Below are positions 26,705 to 36,390 of a stretch of 64,000 bases of DNA, piece after piece (position 1 is the stretch's first letter; each line of letters begins with the position of its first letter). A program made the translations under genes and the position numbers. Below the pieces are notes generated by a model. That model saw nothing but the letters and a program-made list of their open reading frames with translations. It was not told where the DNA came from and ran no database searches. This DNA is from Kalymmatonema hyalinum WJT4-NPBG1 (lineage in GTDB: Bacteria > Cyanobacteriota > Cyanobacteriia > Cyanobacteriales > Nostocaceae), in NCBI GenBank assembly GCA_019359075.1, contig JAHHIB010000024.1, forward strand, positions 1 through 64,000, read 5' to 3'.

Positions 26705-26876
26705 CTAGTTACAGGGTGTTTCTAAACTATTTATTGTAGGAATTGGCAGTAGGACTTAACCCAAGCCACAACAGCAAAATTGCTAAATCCACTATAGCTT
26801 CAGTCACTCCTTATCAATTAAAAATTAAAAAAATCAAAATAAACATAGAGTTTTCCATAATTTTGCTCAGCATGAT

Positions 26877-26912
26877 CGTTGACAGTTGACGGTTGAGCGT
26901 TAACTGTCAACA
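26877..26912. repeat. Heptamer tandem repeat (TTGACAG type)
   Basis: Degenerate 7-base units TTGACAG, TTGACGG, TTGAGCG followed by the inverted AACTGTCAAC. A related stretch lies at 48110-48142. Such short tandem repeats are characteristic of filamentous cyanobacterial intergenic regions. Confidence 0.55.
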
Positions 26913-26949
26913 CAAGAGCGAGTCAAGCACTTGAAATGCTACGCGCGTT

Positions 26950-27549
26950 CTAAACAGTAGCCATTTCGAGATGCTCAATCTTAGTACCAAGTAGCTTGAG
27001 GAATTCTGCCAACCAACGGGGATGAGCAGGCCAAGCTGGTGCTGTTACTAAATTACCATCAACGACAACCTCATTGGCTGGAACATCCACATAGGTACCA
27101 CCAGCACGCCACACATCGGGACCACAGGCAGGGTAAGCAGTACAGTTTTTGCCTTGGAGAACATCAGCAGCAGCCAACAACTGCAATCCGTGGCAAATAG
27201 CAGCAATAGGCTTGTTTGCTTGGGCAAAGTGGCGGGTAATTTCTAGCACCTGCTTATTGAGGCGGATATATTCAGGTGCCCGTCCTCCAGGAATGACCAA
27301 CGCATCATAGGTTTGGGCTTGTACCTCGGCAAAAGAGGCATTAAGAGTGAAGTTGTGACCGGGTTTTTCACTGTAAGTTTGGTCACCTTCAAAATCATGA
27401 ACAGCAGTCCTAACTTTTTCTCCAGCTTTTTTGTCCGGACAAACTGCATGAACAGTATGCCCTACCATTTGCAAGGCTTGGAAGGGAACCATCACTTCGT
27501 AGTCTTCCACATAGTCCCCAACAAGCATCAAAATTTTTTTAGCTGCCAT
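26950..27549 (-). CDS. DJ-1/PfpI family protein
   Basis: 199 residues. The nucleophile elbow A-I-C-H-G-L-Q-L-L carries the conserved Cys, with the companion Glu in V-G-D-Y-V-E-D-Y-E and H-G following. The closing T-A-P-A-W-P-A-H-P block resembles the cyanobacterial and plant PfpI-like class. Members are proteases, chaperones, glyoxalases or deglycases; the sequence does not decide which. It is the last gene leftward of the nitrate cluster, with about 220 bases between it and the nitrate-reductase-associated gene. Confidence 0.9.
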   Translation of the reverse strand: MAAKKILMLVGDYVEDYEVMVPFQALQMVGHTVHAVCPDKKAGEKVRTAVHDFEGDQTYSEKPGHNFTLNASFAEVQAQTYDALVIPGGRAPEYIRLNKQVLEITRHFAQANKPIAAICHGLQLLAAADVLQGKNCTAYPACGPDVWRAGGTYVDVPANEVVVDGNLVTAPAWPAHPRWLAEFLKLLGTKIEHLEMATV

Positions 27550-27773
27550 TCCTTTGATATCCTCTGTCTTTAATAATTCGTCATTAGTTATTTGTCAATA
27601 CTGTGATAAGTAGGTAAGCAAAAACAAATTGAAGATAGAGAGCGTAGGGTGAGTTAGGCGAAGCCGCAGGGCACTAAGCCCGCCAATTTGATGCTGTACT
27701 CAAAGGAAAAGCGCATCCTACAGTGGTTTTATATTTCATTCAGCCCACGTACTTAATTGTATATCTACCCAGC

Positions 27774-28223
27774 TTAAAGTAAATGAAATTCCTGGAGTGC
27801 TTTGGGAAAGTTTTGATTTTCATGACTAGGACGGCTGAGTTTAATTAGGGCAAAACGTTGTAGGGGAGTTAATTCTGCCCACTGTTGAGATGAAAGGGTA
27901 ACACCAAATTCTTTGGCTTTTTCTTGAAGGTTTATTGGTATGTTAGTATCCAACCACGCGGGATGCGGTTCAATTGCCAATTCAGCAGCCGATGTGCCAG
28001 TACGTTGTAGAATCAGGTTTTGGAGATATTCTCTGTATGCTTGAATTTCGGTTTCTGTAGAGCAAGGTAATTCAACCAAAGCTTCACGATCAGCTTGAGT
28101 CAGATGGCTCCAATCAGATAACTTTAACTTGATGCCACAAGTATCAAGTTTACAGCGTACCTGCATGGGAATACAACGCAGGGAATCAACAAAATCTGCT
28201 TCAAATTCAAAGAAATCAGGCAT
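27774..28223 (-). CDS. Nitrate reductase associated protein
   Basis: 149 residues, starting M-P-D-F-F-E-F-E-A-D-F-V-D-S-L-R-C-I-P-M. This matches the small cyanobacterial family annotated as nitrate reductase associated protein (TIGR02664), found with narB. Its biochemical role is not established. It contains two similar halves with L-T-Q-A-D-R-E-A-L-V-E-L and L-T-P-L-Q-R-F-A-L-I-K-L, which suggests an internal duplication. It follows the PsiE-like gene by 16 bases and is presumably transcribed with the nitrate genes. Confidence 0.85.
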   Translation of the reverse strand: MPDFFEFEADFVDSLRCIPMQVRCKLDTCGIKLKLSDWSHLTQADREALVELPCSTETEIQAYREYLQNLILQRTGTSAAELAIEPHPAWLDTNIPINLQEKAKEFGVTLSSQQWAELTPLQRFALIKLSRPSHENQNFPKALQEFHLL

Positions 28224-28239
28224 ATTTTTTTGTTGAGAT

Positions 28240-28695
28240 TTAAGAATTTTGTTTATTGCTAATGCGAATTATTAAATAACTGATTGATAAGGCAAGGATG
28301 GCAACACCTAACCCTATTATATCAATACCTGATACTTTTTCTAAATCAAGAATGATAATTTTTCTAGCAACAGCAATGAGGGATGTAACAATAACTAATT
28401 CAACTTGCAAAACGTGTTTTTTGAGATAACCAGTGATATTTTCTAAAATTTCTAAAGCAATTAAAATATTCAAAAATAAACCAAAAATTTTATATAATGT
28501 TGTATTAAACTTACCGTAAGGTGTGTCAAATAATTCTTTAAGGAGAAAAACCGCTAAATCCGCGATGGTTGCAAAAATTACCAGCACCATCAACAAAGAT
28601 AAAAGTTTGGAAACGAGCACCTCTATGTTTTCAATATGGTGCATGAAGTTTTCATCTTTGAGGCTTTCTTTAACTTGCTTGACTAGTTTCCTCAT
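28240..28695 (-). CDS. PsiE-family (phosphate-starvation-inducible) membrane protein
   Basis: 151 residues with four hydrophobic segments, about residues 28-50, 65-85, 95-115 and 125-145. The G-Y-L-K-K-H-V-L-Q-V-E-L-V-I-V-T-S-L-I-A-V-A-R-K pattern is typical of the PsiE family, whose function is unknown. Basic N-terminus before the first span. It lies 101 bases after narB and just before the nitrate-reductase-associated gene. Its presence inside this group is unusual and may reflect nitrogen control of a membrane stress protein. Confidence 0.8.
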   Translation of the reverse strand: MRKLVKQVKESLKDENFMHHIENIEVLVSKLLSLLMVLVIFATIADLAVFLLKELFDTPYGKFNTTLYKIFGLFLNILIALEILENITGYLKKHVLQVELVIVTSLIAVARKIIILDLEKVSGIDIIGLGVAILALSISYLIIRISNKQNS

Positions 28696-28796
28696 CTGCA
28701 GCCCCTTATTTTGAAGTCAGTATAAAGTATGAAGTAGAAAAAACTGGGATACACACTTTTCACTTCACACTTTATCCTGTTTCGAGGGTTAGCAGA

Positions 28797-31049
28797 TCAA
28801 CATTCAGAATGTAAAAGTTGGTAATTATTAACAGTTAACTCAAGGGTAACTGGCATGAGCTGTACCGCACAGGCTTTTAACTCTGGTTGCCCAGAATCAG
28901 GGCAAGATTCTGGATGAGTCAGGGCGTTGGCTTCGGCATTGTCTGCCCACAGCGCGCCCCAATGCATAGGGACAAACACTGTACCAGGAGCGATCGCTCT
29001 TGTGACTTTCGCCGGGAACCTGGCTTTTCCCCGGCGCGATCGCACTTCCACCAACTGGTTTTCTGTAATACCTAACTGTGCAGCATCACGAGGATGAATC
29101 TCAATGAACGGTTCCGGATGCAAAGAGCGAATTTTTTCAATTCGGCCGGTGCGTGTCTGGGTGTGCCAATGACCATAAAGTCGCCCATTTGTCAACACCA
29201 AAGGATAATTAGGATCTGGTGGTTCTGCCAATCCCCGCGAGTGGTATGCCCCAAACCGCGCGCGTCCATCTGGGGTGTGGAAGCGGAGGTCGGTGTACAG
29301 GCGCTTTCCTCGCAAGGGAGACGCGGCTTTCGTAGAGGCGGAAAGTTTTTCTAAAACATTCTCCGCGTCTCCGTGTCCCCGTGTCCCCGTGTCCTCTTTC
29401 GGGTGGGGCCATTGCGTGGGACCTTGCGCCTGTAATTGCTCGTGAGTGATCCCGGTCATATTGCAGGGGCGATCGCTAGTCAGTTTCACAAACTCAGCAT
29501 AAACTTCAGATGAGTTGGCAAAAGCAAACTCTTTGACAAAACCTAGCCGACGTCCAACTTCTGCGAAAATTTCCCAATCTGCTTTAGCTTCACCTGGTGG
29601 GTTGCGGAATGCTGAACATAGCGTTACCATTCGTTCGGAATTTGTCATCACGCCAGTTTTCTCACTCCATTGGGCAGCTGGGAGCAGAACGTGAGCGTAA
29701 GCAGCAGTTTCTGTGGGGTAGTAAGCGTCTTGGTAGATTGTAAAGGGCGATCGCAACAAAGCCTTCTTAGTCCGTTCCAAATCCGGCATACTTACAGCAG
29801 GATTCGTCGCAGCAACCCACAACAACCCTACAGTGCCATTTTCCAGCCCAGTAATCATATCCCAAGCCGTCAGACCAGGAGTAGGCGAAATTTGTCCTGG
29901 CTTCAGCCCCCAAAAAGCCTCAACTTCTGCGCGGTGCTGGGGGTTTTTCACGACCCGATAACCAGGTAATAAGTGCGCCAAACCTCCAGCTTCCCGTCCT
30001 CCCATTGCGTTTGGCTGACCTGTAAGCGAGAAAGGTCCTGCTCCCGGTTTGCCAATCTGTCCCGTCATCAGGTGCAGGTTAATGATAGTTCTGACCTTAG
30101 CGGTGCCTTCTGAAGATTGATTTACACCCATTGACCACAGAGACAGCACCCGCCTAGATTGACCCCAGTATTTGGCTGCTGTTTCTAAATCTTCAATGCT
30201 GATCCCACATTGATGAGCCACCACTTCTGGAGAATAATGGCGAATCACCTCAGCGTAGGCGGGAAAGTTGCTGGTGCAGTCGTCAATGAACCCAGCCTCA
30301 ATATAGCCCCAGCGCATCAACAAGTGAGCGATACCGTTCAACAAGTCGATATCTGTACCAGGACGAATCGCTAAATGTAAATCAGCGGCTTCTGCGGTGG
30401 GTGTGCGCCGGGGATCAACCACAATCATTTTGACTTTGCGGTTCTTTTTGTGGTATTTTTCCAGCCTGTTGAAAACAATCGGGTGGCATTCCGCTGTGTT
30501 GGTACCAATTAAAAACGCACAGTCGGTTAACTCCAAGTCTTCATAACAGCATGGGGGACCATCCGAACCAAAACTTTGAATATACCCAGCCACAGCACTG
30601 GACATGCATAAGCGTGAGTTGGCATCAAAATTATTGGTCTCCAGACACCCTTTTAGGAGTTTCTGTGCTGTGTAGTAGTCCTCGGTTTGAAATTGACCGG
30701 AACCATACATGCATATGGCTTCTGGTCCCTGGGTGAAGCGCACGGTTTGAATGCGCTTGGTGATCAGATCAAAAGCTTCATCCCAACTGACGCGTCGAAA
30801 CTCCTGATCTAAAGAGTCTCGTACCATTGGGTAATGGAGTCTGTTTTTGTCTAAAGACTCTGCGATCGTCGCGCCTTTAACGCAAACCATACCCTGACTT
30901 GAAGGGTGCGCTTTATCGCCTCGCACCCGCCAAATTGGATTTCCTTGGCTATCTCGATGAGTTGCTTTGCCATGTTGTGCTGGTGGAGAAACTTCCAGTC
31001 CACAGCCAACACCACAGTATGGACAGAGGGTTTTGGTAAATTCTGTCAT
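28797..31049 (-). CDS. narB: Ferredoxin-dependent assimilatory nitrate reductase
   Basis: 750 residues. It reduces nitrate to nitrite using ferredoxin and a Mo-bis-MGD cofactor. The N-terminal C-P-Y-C-G-V-G-C plus G-M-V-C-V-K-G binds a 4Fe-4S cluster; molybdopterin motifs follow ([29 protein letters not shown]). Near residues 553-582 a stretch rich in T-G-T-R-G-H-G-D and S-A-S-T-K-A-A-S is absent from what I expect of NarB and corresponds to repeat DNA at about 29296-29400 (CCCCGTGT units). The frame remains open. It is the third gene of nirA-nrtP-narB. Confidence 0.96.
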   Translation of the reverse strand: MTEFTKTLCPYCGVGCGLEVSPPAQHGKATHRDSQGNPIWRVRGDKAHPSSQGMVCVKGATIAESLDKNRLHYPMVRDSLDQEFRRVSWDEAFDLITKRIQTVRFTQGPEAICMYGSGQFQTEDYYTAQKLLKGCLETNNFDANSRLCMSSAVAGYIQSFGSDGPPCCYEDLELTDCAFLIGTNTAECHPIVFNRLEKYHKKNRKVKMIVVDPRRTPTAEAADLHLAIRPGTDIDLLNGIAHLLMRWGYIEAGFIDDCTSNFPAYAEVIRHYSPEVVAHQCGISIEDLETAAKYWGQSRRVLSLWSMGVNQSSEGTAKVRTIINLHLMTGQIGKPGAGPFSLTGQPNAMGGREAGGLAHLLPGYRVVKNPQHRAEVEAFWGLKPGQISPTPGLTAWDMITGLENGTVGLLWVAATNPAVSMPDLERTKKALLRSPFTIYQDAYYPTETAAYAHVLLPAAQWSEKTGVMTNSERMVTLCSAFRNPPGEAKADWEIFAEVGRRLGFVKEFAFANSSEVYAEFVKLTSDRPCNMTGITHEQLQAQGPTQWPHPKEDTGTRGHGDAENVLEKLSASTKAASPLRGKRLYTDLRFHTPDGRARFGAYHSRGLAEPPDPNYPLVLTNGRLYGHWHTQTRTGRIEKIRSLHPEPFIEIHPRDAAQLGITENQLVEVRSRRGKARFPAKVTRAIAPGTVFVPMHWGALWADNAEANALTHPESCPDSGQPELKACAVQLMPVTLELTVNNYQLLHSEC
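29296..29400. repeat. Repeat insertion inside narB
   Basis: Tandem CCCCGTGT-type units (about 29369-29393) adjoining a GC-rich palindromic piece (CTCGCAAGGGAGACGCG). It lies in frame in narB and adds about 25-30 residues ahead of the conserved [12 protein letters not shown] block. Confidence 0.65.
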
Positions 31050-31528
31050 GGTAATAGCACCATGTATGTTTATAAATTGTTGAAATGTTTAGTTTGTAGA
31101 AGAGCAATTTCATCAAATTGCTGTGTTTTTAAACCTTTTCTATTCAGTTGACAGCAATTACAAAATTCTCAAATGTTGATTGATAAAACCTTAAAATTTA
31201 CTGAGCAAGCTTGACTTATTTTTAGTAACCTTTGACAAAAGTATTTGTACTTAATTAAATATGAGTTGAGAAAGGAAAAATGTTATTAAAGATACAGTTT
31301 CTTCTTTTTTTGGGCTTCTTAAATAGATTTTTATGACGCAAATTCTGCTATTCATGATTTTTTTTAAAAAAGCCATTATTGACAGATTTAAACCACAGAT
31401 GGACACAGATGGACACAGATAATTTATCTGCGTTGTTCTGGTTTTATCTGCGGTTTAAAAGTCTCTTCCACCAGACTTATGTAAAGAATTTGTTCAAAAA
31501 TGTAGGTTAAGGCATCAATTGTTCTGTC
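31050..31528. other. nrtP-narB spacer
   Basis: About 480 AT-rich bases between nrtP and narB, both on the minus strand. It holds the decamer repeat at 31393-31420 and its partial mirror after it (ATTTATCTG). I find no GTA-N8-TAC site, so narB may depend on the nirA promoter or on an unseen one. Confidence 0.4.
31393..31420. repeat. Short tandem repeat, inverted copy of 5013-5040
   Basis: Begins CCACAGATGGACACAGATGG and continues with one more unit to 31420. It is the exact reverse complement of the repeat before recJ, 26 kb away. Confidence 0.75.
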
Positions 31529-33031
31529 TTATTCCTCAGCTAAGATGCCAGTATTTTGAGGTGCAACTTCTGGCGATTCACCTTCATAAGCAGCAGCAAA
31601 GGAACCCTTTGGTTCTTTGAGGAAGAAGGCACACATAAAAGCGCAGATTAGAGCAGCTACACCCATTGTGGTAAAGAGTGTTGGCGCATCGGTTAAGCTG
31701 AAAATTGTCAGATAAACGACGCCTCCAAAGTTACCGTAAGCTCCCACATTCCCGGCAATTTGTCCAGTAGCTTCCTTTTTAATCAAAGGTACAATACCGT
31801 AAGTTGCACCACAGCCAGCTTGAGCAAAGTAAGCGGCAACCATAGTAACTACAATTGCCACTGGAAGCGCCCAACTGCCGTTAATATAATGTGCCGTCAA
31901 ATAGCTCACACCAATGCCAGCACTGATAATTGTCATTGTCCATTTGCGAGAGCCAAATTTATCAGAAATTAAACCACCGCTGGGACGAGAAATTAAATTC
32001 AAGAAGGGATAAGTGGCGGCAATCATACCAGCTACCACGTGTTCTAAACCAAAAGTTTTTTCAAAAAACGCAGGCAACATGGAAACGACAGCAAGTTCAG
32101 AACCAAAGTTAGTTATGTAAGTGAATTCGAGTAAAGCGACTTGACCAAACTGATAACGTTCAGAGGGAGCGTAAGTTTTCTTGCCAATAAGAAGTTCTTT
32201 GTTAACCTGCCAAGCTTTGTATGTTTGGTAAGCAAATAATCCTGCCAACAGTACCCAAACCAGATACATTTGGCTCTGATTTAAAAAGTGAATGTTCTTT
32301 TGAGCCAAGCGCCAAGCTAATAAACCCAAAGCGAAAATCAAACCAAAATTCGAGATAATCATTGCCCAGAAGCTTTTGACGCTAGTCACTTCCAAGGCAC
32401 CATTTTTCTTGGGTCTTTTGTAAGCTTTGCCAGGAGGTGTGTCTTGGACGCTATTCAAATAAATCACGCCGTAAATAGCAGAGATGATCCCGGTGAGGGC
32501 GATCGCAAACCGCCAGTTGGAAGCGCCACCAGTCATAAAGCTAGCAGCAACTGCAATCAGAGGTAGGGTAAACTCTGCCCCAAAAGCACCAAAGTTACCC
32601 CAACCACCATAAATACCTTGGGCAATTCCAATCTCCTTTGGGGGGAACCATTCCGACACGAGCCGAATACCCACCACGAAGCCAGCACCAACAATTCCCA
32701 TCAGCAGGCGACTGATCACAAGATGGTTAAAATTCTGCGACAGCGCCGTTGCAAAACAGGGAACAGCAGCGAACATCAACAGCATTGAGTAGGTAATCCT
32801 CGGACCAAAACGATCCAAAAGCATACCAATGATAATCCGTGCTGGAATTGTCAAGGCAAGGTTGCAGATGCCCAAAGTTTTAACTTGCTCTGGCGCTAGA
32901 TGAAGCTGCTTGCCTATAGTTGTAGCGAAGGGCGCAAAGTTAAACCAACAAACAAAGGTGAGAAAGAAGGCTAACCAAGACAGATGCAAGATGCGATAGC
33001 GACCGTTAAATGACAATAACCCTTTGAGCAT
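31529..33031 (-). CDS. nrtP: Nitrate/nitrite MFS permease
   Basis: 500 residues with about 12 membrane segments. It imports nitrate and nitrite across the inner membrane. Family hallmarks of NNP-type transporters are visible: F-A-P-F-A-T-T-I early, the signature G-I-Y-G-G-W-G-N-F-G-A near residues 142-152, and its partner G-N-V-G-A-Y-G-N-F-G-G in the second half, each ending in the conserved Gly-rich turn. The cytoplasmic loop in the middle is long. The genome thus uses a permease here rather than the NrtABCD ABC system, as in Nostoc punctiforme. It lies between nirA and narB. Confidence 0.95.
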   Translation of the reverse strand: MLKGLLSFNGRYRILHLSWLAFFLTFVCWFNFAPFATTIGKQLHLAPEQVKTLGICNLALTIPARIIIGMLLDRFGPRITYSMLLMFAAVPCFATALSQNFNHLVISRLLMGIVGAGFVVGIRLVSEWFPPKEIGIAQGIYGGWGNFGAFGAEFTLPLIAVAASFMTGGASNWRFAIALTGIISAIYGVIYLNSVQDTPPGKAYKRPKKNGALEVTSVKSFWAMIISNFGLIFALGLLAWRLAQKNIHFLNQSQMYLVWVLLAGLFAYQTYKAWQVNKELLIGKKTYAPSERYQFGQVALLEFTYITNFGSELAVVSMLPAFFEKTFGLEHVVAGMIAATYPFLNLISRPSGGLISDKFGSRKWTMTIISAGIGVSYLTAHYINGSWALPVAIVVTMVAAYFAQAGCGATYGIVPLIKKEATGQIAGNVGAYGNFGGVVYLTIFSLTDAPTLFTTMGVAALICAFMCAFFLKEPKGSFAAAYEGESPEVAPQNTGILAEE

Positions 33032-33173
33032 TGAGCTTTCCCAAGTAAAAAACTAAAAAATTGCACAGAGAAACCCACAGGCAATAGTTGCAATTGCCCT
33101 AAACAAATGGCGCTAAGCTGTTAATTTCCAGACAGCAACCAGCTAGGATGCTTGTAAGCATTCAGCTCCACCA

Positions 33174-33201
33174 TTTTGAATTTTGAATTTTGAATTTTGA
33201 A
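33174..33201. repeat. Heptamer tandem repeat, four TTTTGAA units
   Basis: Four exact copies of TTTTGAA between nirA and nrtP, immediately before the nirA stop codon. This is a typical short tandem repeat of filamentous cyanobacteria. Confidence 0.85.
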
Positions 33202-33205
33202 TTGC

Positions 33206-34780
33206 TTAAACTGTGGCTGGTTCTCGCAAGCGTGCGCCGAACTGTTCAATCAGCAGTTCGCGCAACACTGGTAGTAAGTCTTCGCAGGGAACGCCTTTGG
33301 TGACACAAGTTCCCAGTTGTGCCTCCTTGCCAACTTTGCCGCCCATGTAAATGTCAACCCCATCCACGGCTTTACCATTTTTGCGTGCTTTGGTTCCCAT
33401 CAAGCCGATATCTGCTACTTGCGGCTGTCCGCAGGAGTTCGGGCAACCAGTCCAATGAATTCGCACAGGACGAGTCAGTTCTAACTCCATTTCCAATGCT
33501 TTAATCATTGCCAAAGCCCGGTTTTTGGTTTCAATCAGGGCAAAGTTGCAAAATTGTGCGCCTGTGCAAGAAACGAGCGATCGCGTCAGCGGTTTGGGGT
33601 TAATTAGAAACCTATTCAGTAAATCTTCGGTTAAAAATGTTTCCAAGCGTGAGTCGGGAATGTTGGGGATCACAAAGTTTTGTTCAACCGTCATCCGGAT
33701 TTCACCGCTGCCGTAAACTTCTGCCAGGCGGGCTATTTCAAACATATCCTCGGCATACAACCGCCCCACAGGAACGTGCAGTCCTACGTAGTTCAAGCCT
33801 GGTTGCTTTTGTTTGTATACCCCGATGTGGTCGCGTTTTTCCCAGTCGATTTCATCATGCGCTGCTGCGCTGATCAATGGCTTACCAAACTGCTTTTCGA
33901 CTTCTGCACGGAATTTTTCAAGACCCCATTCGTCAATTAACCACATCAAGCGGGATTTTTGCCGATTGGCGCGTAAGCCGCGATCGCGAAAAACTTCCAA
34001 AACAGCTCTGCACAAAGCGACGACATCCTCTGGAGGAACCCAAGCATTCAGGGGAATAGCCGCGTCACAACGCTTGGCAGAGAAAAAGCCACCCACGAGA
34101 ACATTGAAGCCGAATTTTTCTTCAGATTCTTCCCCTACTTCCTTAAAGGCGGGAACGAAAGCCAAATCGTTGATTTCTGCGTGAACGGAATTATCCCGTC
34201 CACCAGTAATGGCAATGTTAAACTTCCGTGGCAAATTGCTAAACTCAGGGTTGCCTTCACCTTGGTTGGTGATCATGTCTTGAATTTGTTGCACCAACTC
34301 TCGCGTGTCGAACAATTCATCCGCATCCAACCCAGCAAGTGGATCACCTGTAATATTGCGGACGTTATCCATCCCTGACTGCACGCTGGTTAAGCCAACT
34401 GCACGAAATTTATCAAAGATATTTGGTAAATCCTCAATTCGGATACCCCGTAGTTGGATATTCTGTCTGGTTGTAATGTCAGCGCAGGCGTCATCACCGT
34501 AACGCTGAATCACTTCAGCGAGTACACGCATTTGCTCGCAACTGAGAATACCATTAGGCATCCGCAACCGCATCATAAACTTGCCGGGAGTGACTGGGCG
34601 AAAAAACACGCCCATCCACTTCAGCCGATGATCGCGATCAGTTTCATCCATCGCCTCCCAGCCAAGAGAGGCAAATTTTTCTATTTCTGCCTTAACGGCA
34701 AGTCCATCTTTTTCTGCCTTGAATTTCTCAAACTTGTTTAAGCTGGGTGTGGTACTGGTGGTAGTTGCTGCTTCTGTCAT
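33206..34780 (-). CDS. nirA: Ferredoxin-nitrite reductase
   Basis: 524 residues. It reduces nitrite to ammonium with six electrons from ferredoxin, using siroheme coupled to a 4Fe-4S cluster. The cluster ligands are in S-C-T-G-A-Q-F-C-N and T-G-C-P-N-S-C-G-Q. The N-terminal F-R-P-V-T-P-G-K-F-M-M-R-L-R substrate/heme block and T-R-Q-N-I-Q-L-R-G are intact. No C-terminal ferredoxin or rubredoxin extension. It is the first gene of the nitrate operon; its upstream region carries a full NtcA promoter and NtcB-type elements. Confidence 0.97.
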   Translation of the reverse strand: MTEAATTTSTTPSLNKFEKFKAEKDGLAVKAEIEKFASLGWEAMDETDRDHRLKWMGVFFRPVTPGKFMMRLRMPNGILSCEQMRVLAEVIQRYGDDACADITTRQNIQLRGIRIEDLPNIFDKFRAVGLTSVQSGMDNVRNITGDPLAGLDADELFDTRELVQQIQDMITNQGEGNPEFSNLPRKFNIAITGGRDNSVHAEINDLAFVPAFKEVGEESEEKFGFNVLVGGFFSAKRCDAAIPLNAWVPPEDVVALCRAVLEVFRDRGLRANRQKSRLMWLIDEWGLEKFRAEVEKQFGKPLISAAAHDEIDWEKRDHIGVYKQKQPGLNYVGLHVPVGRLYAEDMFEIARLAEVYGSGEIRMTVEQNFVIPNIPDSRLETFLTEDLLNRFLINPKPLTRSLVSCTGAQFCNFALIETKNRALAMIKALEMELELTRPVRIHWTGCPNSCGQPQVADIGLMGTKARKNGKAVDGVDIYMGGKVGKEAQLGTCVTKGVPCEDLLPVLRELLIEQFGARLREPATV

Positions 34781-34946
34781 GAGTAAAACTCAATTGCAAA
34801 TTGCTAGTTCCAGAAAACTTCTGGTGGTGGTTGCTCAAGATCAACTTGTCACCTCATAACATCCCGCTTTTATAGGTTTATGAGGTTTATAGTGGAAAAA
34901 AGTGTATTTTTTGCTGTTTATATACTTGCTAGAAACAATCTGTCTG

Positions 34947-34959
34947 TGCACGGTTTGCA
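34947..34959. promoter_or_regulatory. TGCA-N5-TGCA element in the nirA leader
   Basis: TGCACGGTTTGCA, the inverted TGCA-N5-TGCA arrangement described for the LysR-type activator NtcB. It lies downstream of the predicted nirA -10 box, inside the leader, so it would act differently from the upstream site, if at all. Confidence 0.45.
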
Positions 34960-34989
34960 TGCAGATTGTGTAATTGCTCCGATACACAT

Positions 34990-35031
34990 ACATTACTGTT
35001 ACAAAGCTATTCAAATCGTATACTTCGTTAC
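34990..35031 (-). promoter_or_regulatory. NtcA class II promoter of nirA
   Basis: On the minus strand GTAACGAAGTATAC fits the NtcA consensus GTA-N8-TAC (35018-35031). Exactly 22 bases further comes TAATGT (34990-34995), matching the TAN3T -10 box of NtcA-activated promoters. This places the nirA start of transcription near 34984, with a leader of about 200 bases. Confidence 0.85.
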
Positions 35032-35069
35032 GAAAAATTATATATTTTGCTTAAAATGTATCGAATTGA

Positions 35070-35082
35070 TGCATTTTTTGCA
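35070..35082. promoter_or_regulatory. Probable NtcB binding element
   Basis: TGCATTTTTTGCA fits TGCA-N5-TGCA and lies within the longer palindrome ATGCATTTTTTGCAT. It is 38 bases upstream of the NtcA site in the direction of nirA, the position expected for the co-activator NtcB, whose gene is 1.4 kb away. Confidence 0.7.
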
Positions 35083-35148
35083 TAATATCTACGAACTCAA
35101 GTGCCGAGTAAAATCAATTTGGTATGCCTATTTGGAAATTTGCAGATT

Positions 35149-36366
35149 GTGGATAACATCAACCAGCTTTTGGTGCAGGCGCAAGCAGCATACAATGCGT
35201 CTAACTGGTCATCGCTGATTCAATGCTTGCAACATTTGACTCTGGCAAAGCATTTAGAACATCCAGAGATAGTTAAACATCAAGAACATCTGCTGGAATT
35301 AGCACTCTCGGTTTTAGAAACAGGTGATTTTCAGCAACGCTGGGAGATTGCTAAAGTGATAAGGAGCCTAGGAAGTGTTGCCATCCCCCGATTGATAGAT
35401 ATTTTAAAAGATGACGCAGATGAAGAACTGTGCGCTTATGCAGCAAGGATTTTGGGGGATTTGAAAAACCCAGATGCCATAGCACCTTTGGTGGAATTAC
35501 TGAAAACCAATGAAAGTCAGGAACTCAAGGAAATAGCAGCCACTGCTTTAGGGCAAATGGGTGCTGTTGCGATCGCCCCGTTGGCAGAACTTTTAGCACA
35601 GGAACAAACACGGTTGTTAGCAACTCAAATGCTTTCGTTCATCCGACAAAAAGAAACTATTACACCTTTGTTGAGGGTCGTGCAAGATCCACAAGTTGCT
35701 GTGCGTGTTGTGGCGATTGAAGCACTCAGCAGCTTTCACGATCATCGCGTGCAAACAGTGCTTCTCAATGCTTTGAACGATGTCGCCGCTCCAGTGAGGC
35801 GGGAAGCAGTGCTTGGTTTAGGTTTTCGCCCTGAGTTACGCGAAACATTCGATTTGGTGGCAAAACTGCAACTGAGGCTTTATGACATTGACCAAGACGT
35901 TTGTTGTGCCGCCGTGGTTGCCCTTTCTAGAATGGGTTGTGACGCTGCGGCACAGGCATTATTTCAGGTTTTAATATCGCCAAATACACCGAGAAGGCTG
36001 CAACTAGAAACTATCCGCGCTTTAAGCTGGGTGGGGACACTATCCGGCTTAGAATATTTGCAAACAGCACTTGATCAACTGCAAACACCCCTTCTATGGC
36101 AGGAAATTGTTACCGTTTTGGGGCGAGTCAGCGGTTCTTTAACCAACAAAGCCACAGAAATTTTGCTGGAAATGTTGCAACACAACCATCCAGGAGTTGA
36201 AATTGCTAGCATCAAAAGTGCGATCGCTCTGTCTTTGGGACAGTTAGGGAAAATGCAGGCAATGAGTGCATTAACCGAGATGTTAACAGATAAAGATGTT
36301 CAAGTTAGACTACACGCCAGCGCTGCAATCAAGAAGCTAGATCCTGAAAGAGAATCGGGGGAGTAA
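35149..36366 (+). CDS. HEAT-repeat / PBS-lyase-like protein divergent from nirA
   Basis: About 405 residues from GTG 35149 (V-D-N-I-N-Q-L-L); an in-frame GTG at 35101 would add 16 residues unlike the family. It is built of helical HEAT/PBS-lyase repeats, e.g. A-I-P-R-L-I-D-I-L-K-D-D-A-D-E-E-L-C and A-I-A-P-L-V-E-L-L-K-T, about nine in all. Such proteins bind other proteins or act as bilin lyases; no lyase residue pattern is evident. In Anabaena a HEAT-type gene also lies beside nirA and ntcB, so a role in nitrite reductase expression or maturation is possible but unproven. Confidence 0.8.
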   Translation: MDNINQLLVQAQAAYNASNWSSLIQCLQHLTLAKHLEHPEIVKHQEHLLELALSVLETGDFQQRWEIAKVIRSLGSVAIPRLIDILKDDADEELCAYAARILGDLKNPDAIAPLVELLKTNESQELKEIAATALGQMGAVAIAPLAELLAQEQTRLLATQMLSFIRQKETITPLLRVVQDPQVAVRVVAIEALSSFHDHRVQTVLLNALNDVAAPVRREAVLGLGFRPELRETFDLVAKLQLRLYDIDQDVCCAAVVALSRMGCDAAAQALFQVLISPNTPRRLQLETIRALSWVGTLSGLEYLQTALDQLQTPLLWQEIVTVLGRVSGSLTNKATEILLEMLQHNHPGVEIASIKSAIALSLGQLGKMQAMSALTEMLTDKDVQVRLHASAAIKKLDPERESGE

Positions 36367-36390
36367 AAAAATCTTGGCAAATATTGAGCT

